Shown piece after piece: positions 25,401 to 35,691 of a stretch of DNA of 64,000 bases (the first letter of the stretch is position 1; each line of letters begins with the position of its first letter). Made by a program: the position numbers and the translations under genes. The stretch is from assembly GCA_037903355.1 (NCBI GenBank), contig JBAJFE010000005.1, positions 3,534,001 to 3,598,000 on the forward strand, written 5' to 3'. Under the pieces are notes generated by a model. The model searched no databases. It had not been told where the DNA came from and saw only the letters and a program-made list of their open reading frames with translations. This DNA is from Trichuris trichiura. Its lineage: Eukaryota; Nematoda; Enoplea; Trichinellida; Trichuridae.

Positions 25401-26597
25401 AAACGGCTTTCGTCCATAGGTCGACACCCATTGCGCCAAAAAATTCACCCACATTCAAACTGGAGTGCAGACGAATTTGTTCCGCCTGCTGATGGACTAA
25501 TGGCACTAAAGAAGCAAGTAAAAATAGTCGCTTCCTAAACAACCGTAAGAAAACTGAGGCGGCATTTAATGAACTGATGGGAAAAACGGTTTTCGCCTGT
25601 AAAAAATAAATAATAACTTTACAACGGAATTCTAGCGCATTCCCTATAAGGAATAAAACTTTATAAACGTCTTAACCGGCTTCTTTTCTCTTCCGCCTTG
25701 CGAGCTTGAATAAAAAGAATTCAAAACAAAGCGCTGTCAAGAAGACCACCGCTACTACCGTATGCTATCTAGTTTTTTCATTACCGCTGAAGATGGGGCA
25801 TTCCCCTGATAGATTTATTTACTGCAGGCAAAGTCATTGGAAGGACTATTTGAAGCCTCTACGGGCATGCAATAAGCATTGTTAACTTACTAGAAGATAC
25901 AAACAGTTGGCGGTATCTTAAAATAAAAAATTAGCTTATTTTTTAAATTTATTTCATAATCTACTCATAATAGGCAACGCTTACAACAGCAAGCATTCAA
26001 GAATGCAGCAAAAAACTTTCTTGGTCAACTGTAATAAGCGGATATCTGGTGAAATGGTTCAGATTTTAAAAAGCTGTTACTTTCAGACGCATTGGTATCT
26101 TTTCCATTAGACGCGCTGAAGTGAAACCGCGTTATGATAGAGCAAGTAACCGAAAACAGCCTACTATGCCTCAGAGCCAAAGCGAACCTGATTTTACTTA
26201 TGCATACAGTATGCCAACGCATCTTGCAGAAGACGCCAATGTACTTGTAGTTTAGGCAAAAAATGCAGCGGAATTCAAAAACGAGCGGCAATTGGGAAGC
26301 TAACATAGACCTACCTTTATCAACGAGGAAAACGCTCCTTTTTCCTCCCTCGGATAATGGAAGTTTTGTATCGGCAGCCATTTCTTTGAGAAGCATTACT
26401 GCAATGTACGTTTTACCGGTACCCGTACCTAAAGGTACGATAATATTTCTGTTTATGGCTCTTTCCAGCAGGTCCTCCTTAAAGACAAAGGTTCTGCACC
26501 GCTCGCCGACGTAAGTGAATAGCTATCGCTTTACCTGGTACAGCCGAGGAACAATGGATTTGAATCGTTTAACGCTGTTCTCTTCTTCGTTGTTCAT
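16492..26597 (-). CDS. DCR1: Dicer endoribonuclease
   Basis: Cuts double-stranded RNA into siRNA and pre-miRNA into miRNA. I could place 24 exons on the minus strand: 26597-26535, 26477-26315, 25505-25375, 25319-25166, 24967-24276, 24214-24080, 24018-23877, 23821-23721, 23364-23195, 23137-22993, 22934-22707, 21781-21614, 21554-21341, 21281-21161, 21097-20885, 20828-20652, 20530-19576, 19521-19372, 19313-19137, 19089-18928, 18496-18401, 18348-18177, 16815-16743, 16690-16492. These total 5,001 nt, exactly 1,666 residues plus stop. Helicase: GTGTGKT Walker A, DECH box, [26 protein letters not shown]. Then the Dicer dimerisation domain (GELSDHMLP), PAZ (exons 13-16), RNase IIIa ([19 protein letters not shown]), RNase IIIb ([28 protein letters not shown]) and a C-terminal dsRBD. 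The acidic catalytic residues are present in both RNase III domains. The start codon is the best in-frame ATG before the helicase; a slightly earlier start is possible. The acceptor of intron 3 reads GG rather than AG. Confidence 0.97.
16816..18176 (-). other. Long Dicer intron (intron 22)
   Basis: This 1.36 kb stretch lies between the RNase IIIb exon and the short exon preceding the dsRBD. It is AT-rich with a small local direct repeat near 16,895-16,945 (ttttaagcaact twice). No coding exon or RNA gene was seen in it. Confidence 0.6.
22347..22576. mobile_element. MITE-like inverted-repeat element in Dicer intron 11
   Basis: About 230 bp. The left end reads aatcccgaataggtcgaaa and the right end is a degenerate inverse (tttcggccaattcgggatt). 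The two halves are similar in opposite orientation: aagtttgg, cggcagttgtac and tggcatctt on the left match the reverse complement of the right half. It looks like two copies of the family seen at 23,476-23,640 joined head to head. It has no coding capacity. Confidence 0.6.
23476..23640. mobile_element. MITE with 21-bp perfect terminal inverted repeats, Dicer intron 8
   Basis: A 165-bp element whose ends, 23,476-23,496 and 23,620-23,640, are perfect inverse copies of each other starting gaatcccgaataggtcgaa. It sits wholly inside Dicer intron 8. The interior (actttggcc, gcagttacac, ggcatcttc) matches the element at 22,347-22,576. No clear target duplication is visible. It is probably a non-autonomous DNA transposon; the parent family is not identified. 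Confidence 0.7.
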
Positions 26598-29500
26598 TGA
26601 ATCAGCTTTAACAATGGTTGACAAGTCTATAGCACCGGTAGCCCTTATACTAGCAAGATCCAACCATTTTGCTACAGTACAATTACGTGAACAAGACTTG
26701 AAACATCTTGGATACTCGAAATAAAACATGTGATATAAAAAACGGAGAAATTGGGAAGCTTTGGTCACCAAAAAACAGAAGCACAGAGGAACGCACTAAT
26801 TTAAAGACAGAAACAGATACGTAAGGCACAGAGCAGGACGATCCAACCTGAAGACCTGCCTTTATCACGTTTTGACGTCGCGGGTTTGCCGCCTCTTTAT
26901 AACTCTGGCTAAATTATAGATGTATAACCTAAAACTAGTATTCAGACTTTGCTTTCCTATCTGAGAGCAAAGATGTAGCAGAGTCGCAATAGATTCCGTC
27001 TACTTGTTCGACGAAGGTCGAAGTTTGCAGGTATCCCATTTCATGCTCAACTCTGAGGGAAAGGATCAGGTTTTACGTTAAGCCTAAGCCAAAGGCTGAA
27101 CTTAAGCCCAATCAATGCGGTCAGAGGTTTATGACAAGGTAGCTATAGCTTGCTTGCGATACAAGTGAGATTACTAGTGAATCTATATTCACAAACATGA
27201 CATAGCAACGCTAGATCAAAATAAAACCTTGCGGGCTCGGCTACACCTATGCCAGAATGACGAATAAGCATAAAATTAACGCGTGAAACCGACTAAGTGC
27301 AAAGCGTAAAGCGAAAATAACCTTTGAAATACAGTGCAAAAGTAACGGTAAGAAGCATAGCATAGTTACCATAAAAAATGTTTAACAACACCGACAAGAA
27401 ATAACTGCACAGACACTATAATAAAAGCATAACAAGCAGTAAAAAGTATTAATGCACATACGACACGTGAAAATGATTCACAAGGTCGCCGCTACAAAAG
27501 TCAAAGATTTTAAATGATTAGAAGGTACAATTAAATTTCAAGCAGAATAGTGGCATCGTTTTGTTGCGCTTTTGATGGGACAGGGCAGTCACGAAAAGTA
27601 CAAATGAAAGGAAAAACTTTTAGCCGTCATATCGACTCTACAAAAAAACTATATGCGATTATCCATTTACCTTTCGCCGCAAAGAGCTTTTGTTTTTAAC
27701 TAAACTTCGAAAGCTTTAGGACTTGCTTTTGCTTACGTAATGCAACACATTCTGAAACTTTTTAAAAAGCGTTCTTAGAAGTGCCCAACAATGATACCAC
27801 GAAAAGCGCGCAAGCACGTGAACTCAAGACGAAAATTTCTTTAGCTTTACTAAGATTTCCGGCGGGGCGAATTTCTTTCATTTTATACCCGAAGCTTTAC
27901 TTCCAAAAGCGCATTTTTCCGGCCCTCGGCGTAACTAAATTTGGCAAGAAAAATGAGTCTTACGCATGCCATTAACAGGCAGCTTTTCTTATTATCCAGT
28001 AAAATTCAACAAAAGACGTCTTAGAACTTCGCTGCTCCATTGTCACTAGGCATACTGTAGTAGTGCAAAGTCAGCGAAAAATGCAGGTTCCAGCGACGTT
28101 GAAGTGACGTAACTACAACCTGCATTTTTCGCTTGCATTGCAAAGGTACAGTATGCATTTCGAGCATGAATTAAAAAAGATCGGCAGTCTTTGATGAACG
28201 CTGGTCAGACAGTAAGACTGATCGCTCTTCAAATTAGATTTTCAACCAAGGAGCTAACTAAATTAAATTATTTACTTTAAGAACTGCCCCTTTTTGGGAC
28301 GGCGGTTCTGCATAGAGGGCTGCGACGCAATGTTATATTTTCAAAACTATTGTTTTTGTTCAGTAGTTTTTACGAAATCAGCGCTGAAATGTAAATTGCA
28401 AATTCTTGGCTAACATTCCGGATGCTTTCACTTTTTAAACGAATAGAATAGTTGCGTAGCCGCCAAAAAGCTAAATAAAGATGACTCAGTGGATGATGCA
28501 ATAATTAACCGGAAGAAATACCCCTTACAGATCTCAGTTCAAAAGACTATTACGTTCTTAGGGTTTTCACCCTTTCATTTAGCCTTTGCAGTTTCTAGGA
28601 AGAACAATTATCCTTGCTTTTGCAAAGGTATGCAACAAAAAAGCTATTCAAACACCATTTCTTTTGTCTTCCTCATAAATGTACTTAATTACTTTTTAGT
28701 TTGAATGGTTACTATCTTAATCCTAAGACACTACTTCTCAAGCAGATAAAGAAAATTTTTAAATAATAGAGAGACAGTACAACCGAATTTTTTACTGCTT
28801 GCATTTTCAAAGCCAGTTTTTGCTTAATTCGACTACAGCTACATGGTTAGAACCTGCACATCATTTTTACATCTTAGGTAGCATATTTCTACCAAAAGGA
28901 ACGTAATTTCTGAGTTCGAATGCATCAAATAGCTGCCCAAAAGCGCGCGGTTACAACAGACGCTTATTCTAACGGTGCGGCAGCAATAGGCGTTCTTGGA
29001 AAGAGAATCTGAACAGCGCCGTTTCAACAGCAGCTTCAACAACAACGCTGTTAGGCAACCGGATTAGATTGGGTCCGGTAAAAGTGTTTGCCAAAGACTA
29101 ATCCCGGAAACTGGCGCAATGTTTGCGTTTTTCCGTTGCCGAATTTCGGCGCGTCGAAGCCTTGCGAAAACTGGCCAATCGATCGCCAGTTGCTATTGCC
29201 GGCATACGAAACGAAGAAAAAACCAGCCCGCAATGGGCGCAACGTTTTGCTCTTCTACCAAACAGTTTTATTAAGGCTCGCGCCAAGGTGAAGGCAGAAC
29301 AAAGCGGCACAAACTTAGTTAACAAGCAAACCCAATATATAAAGGACGTACGGCGAAGCTGTACTAAGCTACATCGGTAAAACAAAAATTTTAGAAAAAA
29401 AGAATAAGAAAATAATTCTTTAATAATATATAAAAAGGGCGGGTTGCTTTGTAACCTGAATATTCTTAACGCATATTTTCACCTAAGGCAGTGGGTTCAA

Positions 29501-29811
29501 TTCCTGGTGGCGTACCGAAATTTTCGGGATATACGCTGAATGGGAGTTGTTCAGGCGAGTTAATTCAACGCGTTCAGTCTTGGCTGCACCGGACGAATGG
29601 TACCTATATTTGGCAGTGGCACGAGCTGCCGCCTAAAAGTTCAACAAACACATTACTTTTACGTTTGGACAGAAAAACGTACTGCTCTACCTGAGCTCTC
29701 ATCCTCGTCATTATTTCCCACCTCCGAGCGACTTGTCTAGCCAAACGTGCTTCGTTCATAGTCCGTATAGCTTCGTCTATCTGAACATTCAAATTGGATA
29801 ACCACCGTCCG
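26598..29811. other. Intergenic 5' of Dicer
   Basis: About 3.2 kb without a recognised gene apart from the palindromic element at 28,050-28,157. Between 29,050 and 29,390 the composition becomes GC-richer and several overlapping frames stay open on both strands, but none has both an ATG and splice sites I could defend, so no gene is called. Confidence 0.5.
28050..28157. repeat. Palindromic (foldback) short repeat
   Basis: A 108-bp near-palindrome. The left arm begins gcatactgtag and contains cagcgaaaaatgcaggtt; the right arm is its inverse (aacctgcatttttcgcttg, then tacagtatgc). It can fold into a hairpin with arms of roughly 45 bp. The outer motif catactgtag recurs near 39,562, 58,768 and 61,665, so this may be one member of a small inverted-repeat family. 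Confidence 0.65.
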
Positions 29812-31194
29812 TTATGCAAAAATGGCAGCCCCTACCGCCTGCTGGTTATCAACTACTCCTGTTGGATCGTCAGTCTTCGCTTGGTTCTTGAAATTGGCCA
29901 ACGGGTGAACCAAAGAAACGGGATTTGTCTCTTGGATTAGAGACAGAGCTTGAGCGTTGGACAAGTCCTGAGCTACAGTACCATCCCATCCCAATGGCAC
30001 TTGAACAGTCCAAGGGTTCTCCTGAACGTTGGGCAGTGCATTCGCTTGGGATACCGGTATTCCGCCACTGCTTGGCAACAGGGGAACTTTGATGTCCACA
30101 TTGGTCATAAGAGGCTGACTTCCGTGATCCTGTTGGCCAGGCAATACGACGTGCTGTCCACCGGCAATGTTTACCTGCTGCTGCTGCTGGAAAGGGTTAT
30201 GCATAGTTGCAGGTTGGGAATAGGCCACCGACGTTATCTGCTGGCCTGGCAGTGTCCCCAAAATGTTCCACTGCTGGCAGTATCGACATATCTCTCTTAG
30301 AATTTCGTTGCAACGCTGAGTTTGCTGCAAAAAAAAAGAATTACTTTTTGCACTACGCTAAAACCGTGGTTCTTCTACCTCGGTTGGAGGTATCTGAGCA
30401 CCAGGCCAAGAGACGCCCGGAAGATAGGTAGTCGGCTGTTGAGGTACACCACCGGGAGAAATGGGTACAGTTGGTTGGACGCTTGGTACACCAATACCAC
30501 CGGCGATCCCAGTTCCGGGAATGCCAGCGGGTATACCGCCAGGATATACACCAGCAGCAATACCTGTTGTTCCAACGGTGCCCGCGCCCACACCGCCAGG
30601 GTATACGCCGCCGGCAACACCTGTTCCGCCAGCAATTCCAGTGGTTCCAACGGTCCCCGTGCTCACACCGCCGGGATATACTCCGCCTGTTACAGCGGTC
30701 CCAGTGCTTACACCGACTGGGTATAGGCCACCTGCTACGCCAGTTCCAACGGTACCAGTAGTCACACCACTGGGATATACGCCACCGGTAATGCCACCTG
30801 GTACAGCACCAGTGTATACGCCACCGGGAAGTATGCCAGCTGAAGGTTGGGTTGGAGGCTGTACACCTGGATAGATTGCTGGTATGCCACCAATCGTTCC
30901 GATAGTACCACCCGGTTGGACAGTTTGCAACGGGATGCCTCCGGGCCCAAAACATGTAACTTTATCAAGACCGCTTTGGGGGCAACAACCCGTAGCTATC
31001 ATAACGCAGCAATGAGAACCGCCAGGGCTGACTAGCGCGGGCTGAAAAGTAGATACAGTCGCTTGAAGAAGAGTGGGGATAATTTCCTTTGGGTTACTTA
31101 CATTCTGGTCGAAGGAGGAATATCCGCCGCGTGAGCATTTGGCAGTCAGGATAAGAATGGCAATGGCGAAAAGCGAAAGTGGCCAACACGACAT
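29812..31194 (-). CDS. Secreted Gly/Val/Pro/Thr repeat protein
   Basis: The product is not a family I recognise. Two exons on the minus strand, 31194-30379 and 30324-29812, joined in phase 0 across a 54-nt intron with a long T tract and tttgcag, encode 442 residues. The start ATG precedes a clear signal peptide (CWPLSLFAIAILILTAKC). A Cys-rich segment follows (HCCVMIATGCCPQ). About residues 100-260 are imperfect repeats of the type GGVYPGGVSTGTVGTTG. Exon 2 begins with a second Cys cluster (CNEILREICRYCQQW) and then a Gln/Pro/Asn-rich tail. Such composition fits an extracellular structural protein such as cuticle, eggshell or a secreted matrix, but that is inference. A TATA-like sequence lies about 140 bp upstream. 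Compositional bias makes several other frames open across the repeats; these are shadows. Confidence 0.75.
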
Positions 31195-31334
31195 GGTGCT
31201 TTCGAGCTGAAATGTCAAAGTTTGAAGGCGAACCCGAAACGGTGAAGCGTAGAGCTTACTTCGTCACAACTTTGTTGTAGTACAAAGTTCGGCAGTCGAC
31301 AGCTCGCCGCAGCGGAAGTAGGAACAAAGGAGGG

Positions 31335-31344
31335 GATATATAAG
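31335..31344. promoter_or_regulatory. TATA-like box (gatatataag)
   Basis: The core tatata reads as a TATA element on both strands. On the minus strand it is about 140 bp upstream of the ATG of the secreted repeat protein, a sensible promoter distance. On the plus strand it is followed about 20 bp later by ctcagt, an initiator-like motif, but no convincing plus-strand gene follows. Confidence 0.4.
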
Positions 31345-33418
31345 CGCTCGGCAGGCTCAGTGTGCTCACAGTTCGTTGGCACCGATTTTAAAATGTCCCA
31401 ACGAACCGAAACCGGTTGTGCAAAAGCACTAAAGCAATGCCGGACTGTCCGGTTGGAGCAGCCTGCTTGGTAGCTTGCGTTGATGAAGGCAAAAAATTGT
31501 CTCCTTTAGCATCTCTCTTACGAGTGAGCAGCCCGGCACTTGTGTACACGAGCAGTCTTCATCGCCGTCGAGGCGTCATTTTTCGACGTCCTCTTCTATT
31601 TGCACTTCGTCTTGATTCAAGAAAGTGGCCGGCTCGAAGTTCGACTCCGCTATTCGCTTTGCAATGGTCAGTGTGCATTGCTCGAGTGGCGATTGTCATC
31701 TTGAACGGAACGCGCGCCAAAGCAACTAGCCAAAGCCGAAGCGAGCTCAATTAACACTAACACTTGAGAATGTATTCAACTCTTCTTCCCTACATTTCAT
31801 TCAGCGTCTTACTAAGGTGACATACTCGCCCAACTTTTTGACATTACAACAACTTCAGAAAAATTGATATAATAACCTACCACTAAACGCCTTACTATTC
31901 GCAGCGCCATATTTGGCTTCATCAAGCCTCATTCGGCATGTGATCGGTACTTTTGTAAGCTCATTCTGATTATGTCAAAGTACTGTATTCATAAGTACTA
32001 TGTTTTTCTTGATAGAGACAGTCACGTTACGACGCCAATACAGACGGCCTTTGTCTAACAATTATTTTCAACTACGCATCATTACATCCTTTAAAATTCT
32101 CTTATCGAAATGGACAAAATCGACAAGTTGCAAGCTCATTTGCATTATTGCCTTTGGTAGGCACAACTAAGGCTACAATATGTACTGCATTAGCGGTTGA
32201 AATTTTCAACATGCAATCGCCTTCCCGCGCGGATAAGGCAGAGGGATTGAATGAACAAAAAAATGCGCCCATTCCGAAAATGCTTTTTCCCGCCTTGAAA
32301 CCGGTGGCAAATTTCAAAACGCGACGCGACATCTCAAGGCAAAGAGTGCTTGGACGGATGGTGGCGCTTTTTTTAACTTGTCAAACAAAAGCGAACGTAT
32401 TAGAGTGGGGAAAAAATTCTCTTGGCCGCACACCGGCTTGACCCGACTGAATAAACGAGCCGTCGATGGGAGCCAAGTTGAAGGATGCGAAAAAACTTGA
32501 ACAAAGCCGGAAATCCACCGGCGGCTCGGCAGCTTCTCGGCCGGGATATCCCTCGCATAGTATACAATGGACGAATTGGCTCGGCGGGAAGTCCAATCGA
32601 TTACTTAGCTCAGTCACCTGTTCATTGACCATTTGGTGAATCTTTGCGTGTTGGCAAGGCGTCAAGTTGGCCCCATTGACCATAAGTAAACCGTTTGACA
32701 CCAACGTGATGCCTACGGGAATCGATCAAGTAGACTGATTTTGATCAATGCAACTGGCCAACAAAGCTTAATGGTTTACCGATGGATGGCCTTTTGTTCA
32801 ATGTTAATCTCTAAGACGGTAAGAAACTTAATTCAATAACTGATATCTGCTTAGACAGAAACCCCGTAAGGCTGTAAATGCTGAGAATTCTTGACATCAG
32901 CTTATTTCAAGGCGTTCATTTGTTTACAAAGCGCGGATAGCGCAAACGGACGTAAAGCTTTAAAAATAACGTACGATTACGCAAGATCCATTAGACGAGA
33001 CTGATTTAGTATACAAAAGAAGGACGAGTAGCTGGCAACACCCCGGCCGGTCACGTACGGCACTCAATTGAGCAAGAAGCAAATGGCTTGGCCAAGAAGC
33101 TGTCCGCATTGAATCTGAAAAGGAAAACAACCCGATTAAGTTGTCGCCCAAGCTGGCATGGGACGCCTAGAGGAAATTGGGCACAATACTACAAGGATCA
33201 ATGGTGCGGTTGGGACCCACCTGTTGGCCAGTGACCATTTGGCCAGGCTTCTAACGGACAAAGACCATCTCAAGCTTGACGCTTCTCAGTCGCGTCCTTC
33301 GCCCCGTAAACGGTTTCTTACCGCGCCAATTATACGCATCGATTGCGTGTAAGCTAATTGGCGACCATTTTAAGAAAACAAAAGCAAGGTGGGAGGAGAA
33401 GGAGGAGCAATGCGTTCG
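31345..33418. other. Region without a recognised gene
   Basis: Contains several open frames with coding-like composition, for example plus 31,416-31,754 and minus 32,381-32,704 and 32,102-32,332. None shows a motif I recognise or a clear exon structure. It may hold an unrecognised or decayed gene. Confidence 0.4.
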
Positions 33419-33670
33419 CTATCTATATGTTCTGCCCGTTAAGGCAACGACGTCACGTAAAAGACAAAGCACAATTACCAAAGCTTTGACAACCGGCTGC
33501 AATAACCTTTTTGGATAACTGGCTATGGACTTTTCGCGCTTTCCGTAAAGCTCGTCGATTTCGTCGGCAATTGCAACCAGCCGCTTGGCAAACTCGACCA
33601 CTTCCCTTTCCGTTGAAAAATAAGCCACTTGCCGAGCCAGTTCCAAGCGGTCGTCGCTTGAAAAAGCCAT
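33419..33670 (-). CDS. Candidate BH3-motif small protein
   Basis: An 83-codon ORF starting with a true ATG. Its centre, around residues 26-40, reads FAKRLVAIADEIDELY. This fits the BH3 pattern of Bcl-2 family death ligands: hydrophobics at the h1 (F), h2 (L), h3 (I) and h4 (I) positions, a small residue before the invariant Asp, then Glu. A C-terminal hydrophobic run (ALVIVLCLL) could be a weak tail anchor. The length is similar to nematode EGL-1-type BH3-only proteins. A possible donor (gtaattg) after residue 65 means the gene could instead splice to further exons; I looked for a BH1 NWGR block downstream and found no convincing one. BH3 motifs are short and degenerate, so this may be coincidence or a mere helix. 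Confidence 0.35.
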   Translation of the reverse strand: MAFSSDDRLELARQVAYFSTEREVVEFAKRLVAIADEIDELYGKREKSIASYPKRLLQPVVKALVIVLCLLRDVVALTGRTYR

Positions 33671-35691
33671 TTTGAAGGCTGAATATGCAAATTATCTTCC
33701 CAATGCCGCGAAGTAGTGCGGACAAAGTTTCTAAAAGCAAAATGTTAACTAAACGTTTTCTCCAAAATAGACGGACCGTTGCGACAACCTTAGCAGCAAC
33801 AGGAGAAAAAAGATTTTAAAAAATTACAGGTGAGCAACAGAGGCGTCCAACGGCTACGCGTGGACACGACGCCTGACCAAAGATGGAAATTCTCCAACGA
33901 GAACCAGCGGTTGATAGAATGAAGCCATCGCGAACGGTAATTGATATGGAAGGCTAATAAGCCGAAATGGACCAATGGCAGCAAGGCGCACTTGGAGCAG
34001 TCGGTCAACGACGGTGGCCCTGATCGACACCTGTTCCAGCGATAAACCTATCAGCCATTCAATCATACAATATTCATTCAGCCCAAATTTAGCCGAGGGA
34101 GAACGTTGTTGATGAGTCATAGTTTCAAGACGTCTTGCGAGGCTTAATCGTTGACTACTTAGAAGGGTATGCCCAACGATTAAACAATCCTTCGCAACGT
34201 GACCTTCGGAGGACACATCCGGTGAGTCCATTGAAACATACAGCAAAAAACTTATCCTTGAAATTTGCATACCGTCCAAAAGTGAAGGCACTAAAGGTTA
34301 CGCCCACTTCTCATGTCGGGTGCTCCTAAGGGACCGTCTGGAACAAAAAAGCCCGTGTAATTGGAATGTAGTTGTCACGTAAGCTAGACGAGCATCTTTA
34401 CTAATTATCCCCACGCAAGGTCAATTCCCAAGCGCTATTTGATCACCATAATCGTACAATATCAAGCAATCGTCTCAATTGATGAGGGAACGCGAATTGA
34501 CGAAACGGGTTATGTTCCCATCGCAAGGCACCTGTCATCCGTCACCAGAAATTTGACAGAGTCATCAAGTTTACCGGTCATCTACGACCATCCGTCCGTC
34601 AGCAAAAGCGCTAACCAAAAATGGTTTTATTTTACCGCTGAAAGTTTTCGTCAACCATTTTGCCCGAATCAAGAGGAAACGCGGCTCGGCAAGAGGCAAG
34701 TGTTAAACTTAATCGAACGTGCAGGTCCTATTGCCATAGATGGATATGAGCAAGAAGAAACGACGACGCTGCCAGCCGGCTTTTCCGGTCCACTTAATCG
34801 GCAATCCACTATCAAAGGTGACAATTGCAAAGGCAAATACCGATTAACGACGCATCAACGGGTTTTGGGTATTCGTTACGTAGGCACACTTTGGCAAGAC
34901 GTCATCAAGTGACCTACAGCTTTTCGGATCAAGAGGAATAGCACACGTGTCAGTAGGATCGATCGGGGGAATCAGCCTGAGAAAGCGATCTACGATTTCC
35001 TGGCTTCGTACGACATCATAATTTCGCTTTGACATGACCACCAAGCCGTAATTGACTACTACAGACGTGGACAGTACATTAGCGAGAGGTCACTCTGAGG
35101 ACGCACGTGCAGCTGCTAAAGCTCATAGCTGATCAAAATCTCCGCCATGGGGATACACAGGCAAACAACAATGTTCGCTCAGCATTATCTCGCCTACAAG
35201 ATCAGTCGGATCCTCATCAAGTTGATTCTTCATCTTTTTCAGTAATATAAATAGCTGAAACGAGACTGAAAAGCACTGCATACAAGTACGCAAGCTATTG
35301 GCTCTTACTGGAAAAGATGCGCGCAATGTCTTCAGACTGTTGCAGAGACAATACACAAAAGTAAGCAACTTTTTTATTAACAAAAATGACGGGTTTAAAA
35401 AAGAAATCGTAAGCCTACACTACTGCAAGTACCGCCCTAATATGCATTAACGATGTTAGTCAAGTCGAAAGACTGATTGGTCAAATTCAGTTTTTAAAGC
35501 AACAGCTGATAATGCCGAAAAACAAAGTGCGGACAAACATTACGTTGAAAAAAGTTTAAACTGACGCTTATTTTAACAATAGCGCGCTGCGAATGCACGG
35601 AATACACTTAATGACAAGCAGAAAAGTAAAATGGCTTAAATTTAATGGAACATACAACTAAAGCGTTCTTTGACGGCAGGTCCAATCTTCG
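33671..35691. other. Region without a recognised gene
   Basis: Open frames occur on both strands (plus 34,439-34,912, 157 codons with no ATG at its start; minus 33,854-34,291; minus 34,844-35,044; minus 35,123-35,383). They look more coding-like than the AT-rich spacers, but I could not link them by splice sites or identify a family. Confidence 0.4.

Noticed and set aside
29088..29390. Overlapping open frames on both strands in a GC-richer patch
   Set aside because: No ATG or acceptor in the best frame and no recognisable family; three frames are open at once.
29483..29515. tRNA-like T loop (gggttcaattcct)
   Set aside because: Stem does not pair and no acceptor or D arm is found upstream.
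30353..31035. Several long frames antisense or shifted across the Gly-rich repeat
   Set aside because: Repetitive codons keep all frames open; only the minus frame with signal peptide and splice to exon 2 makes sense.
31416..31754. 112-codon plus frame after the TATA-like box
   Set aside because: No clear start context or motif; the first ATG after the box leads to a 26-codon frame.
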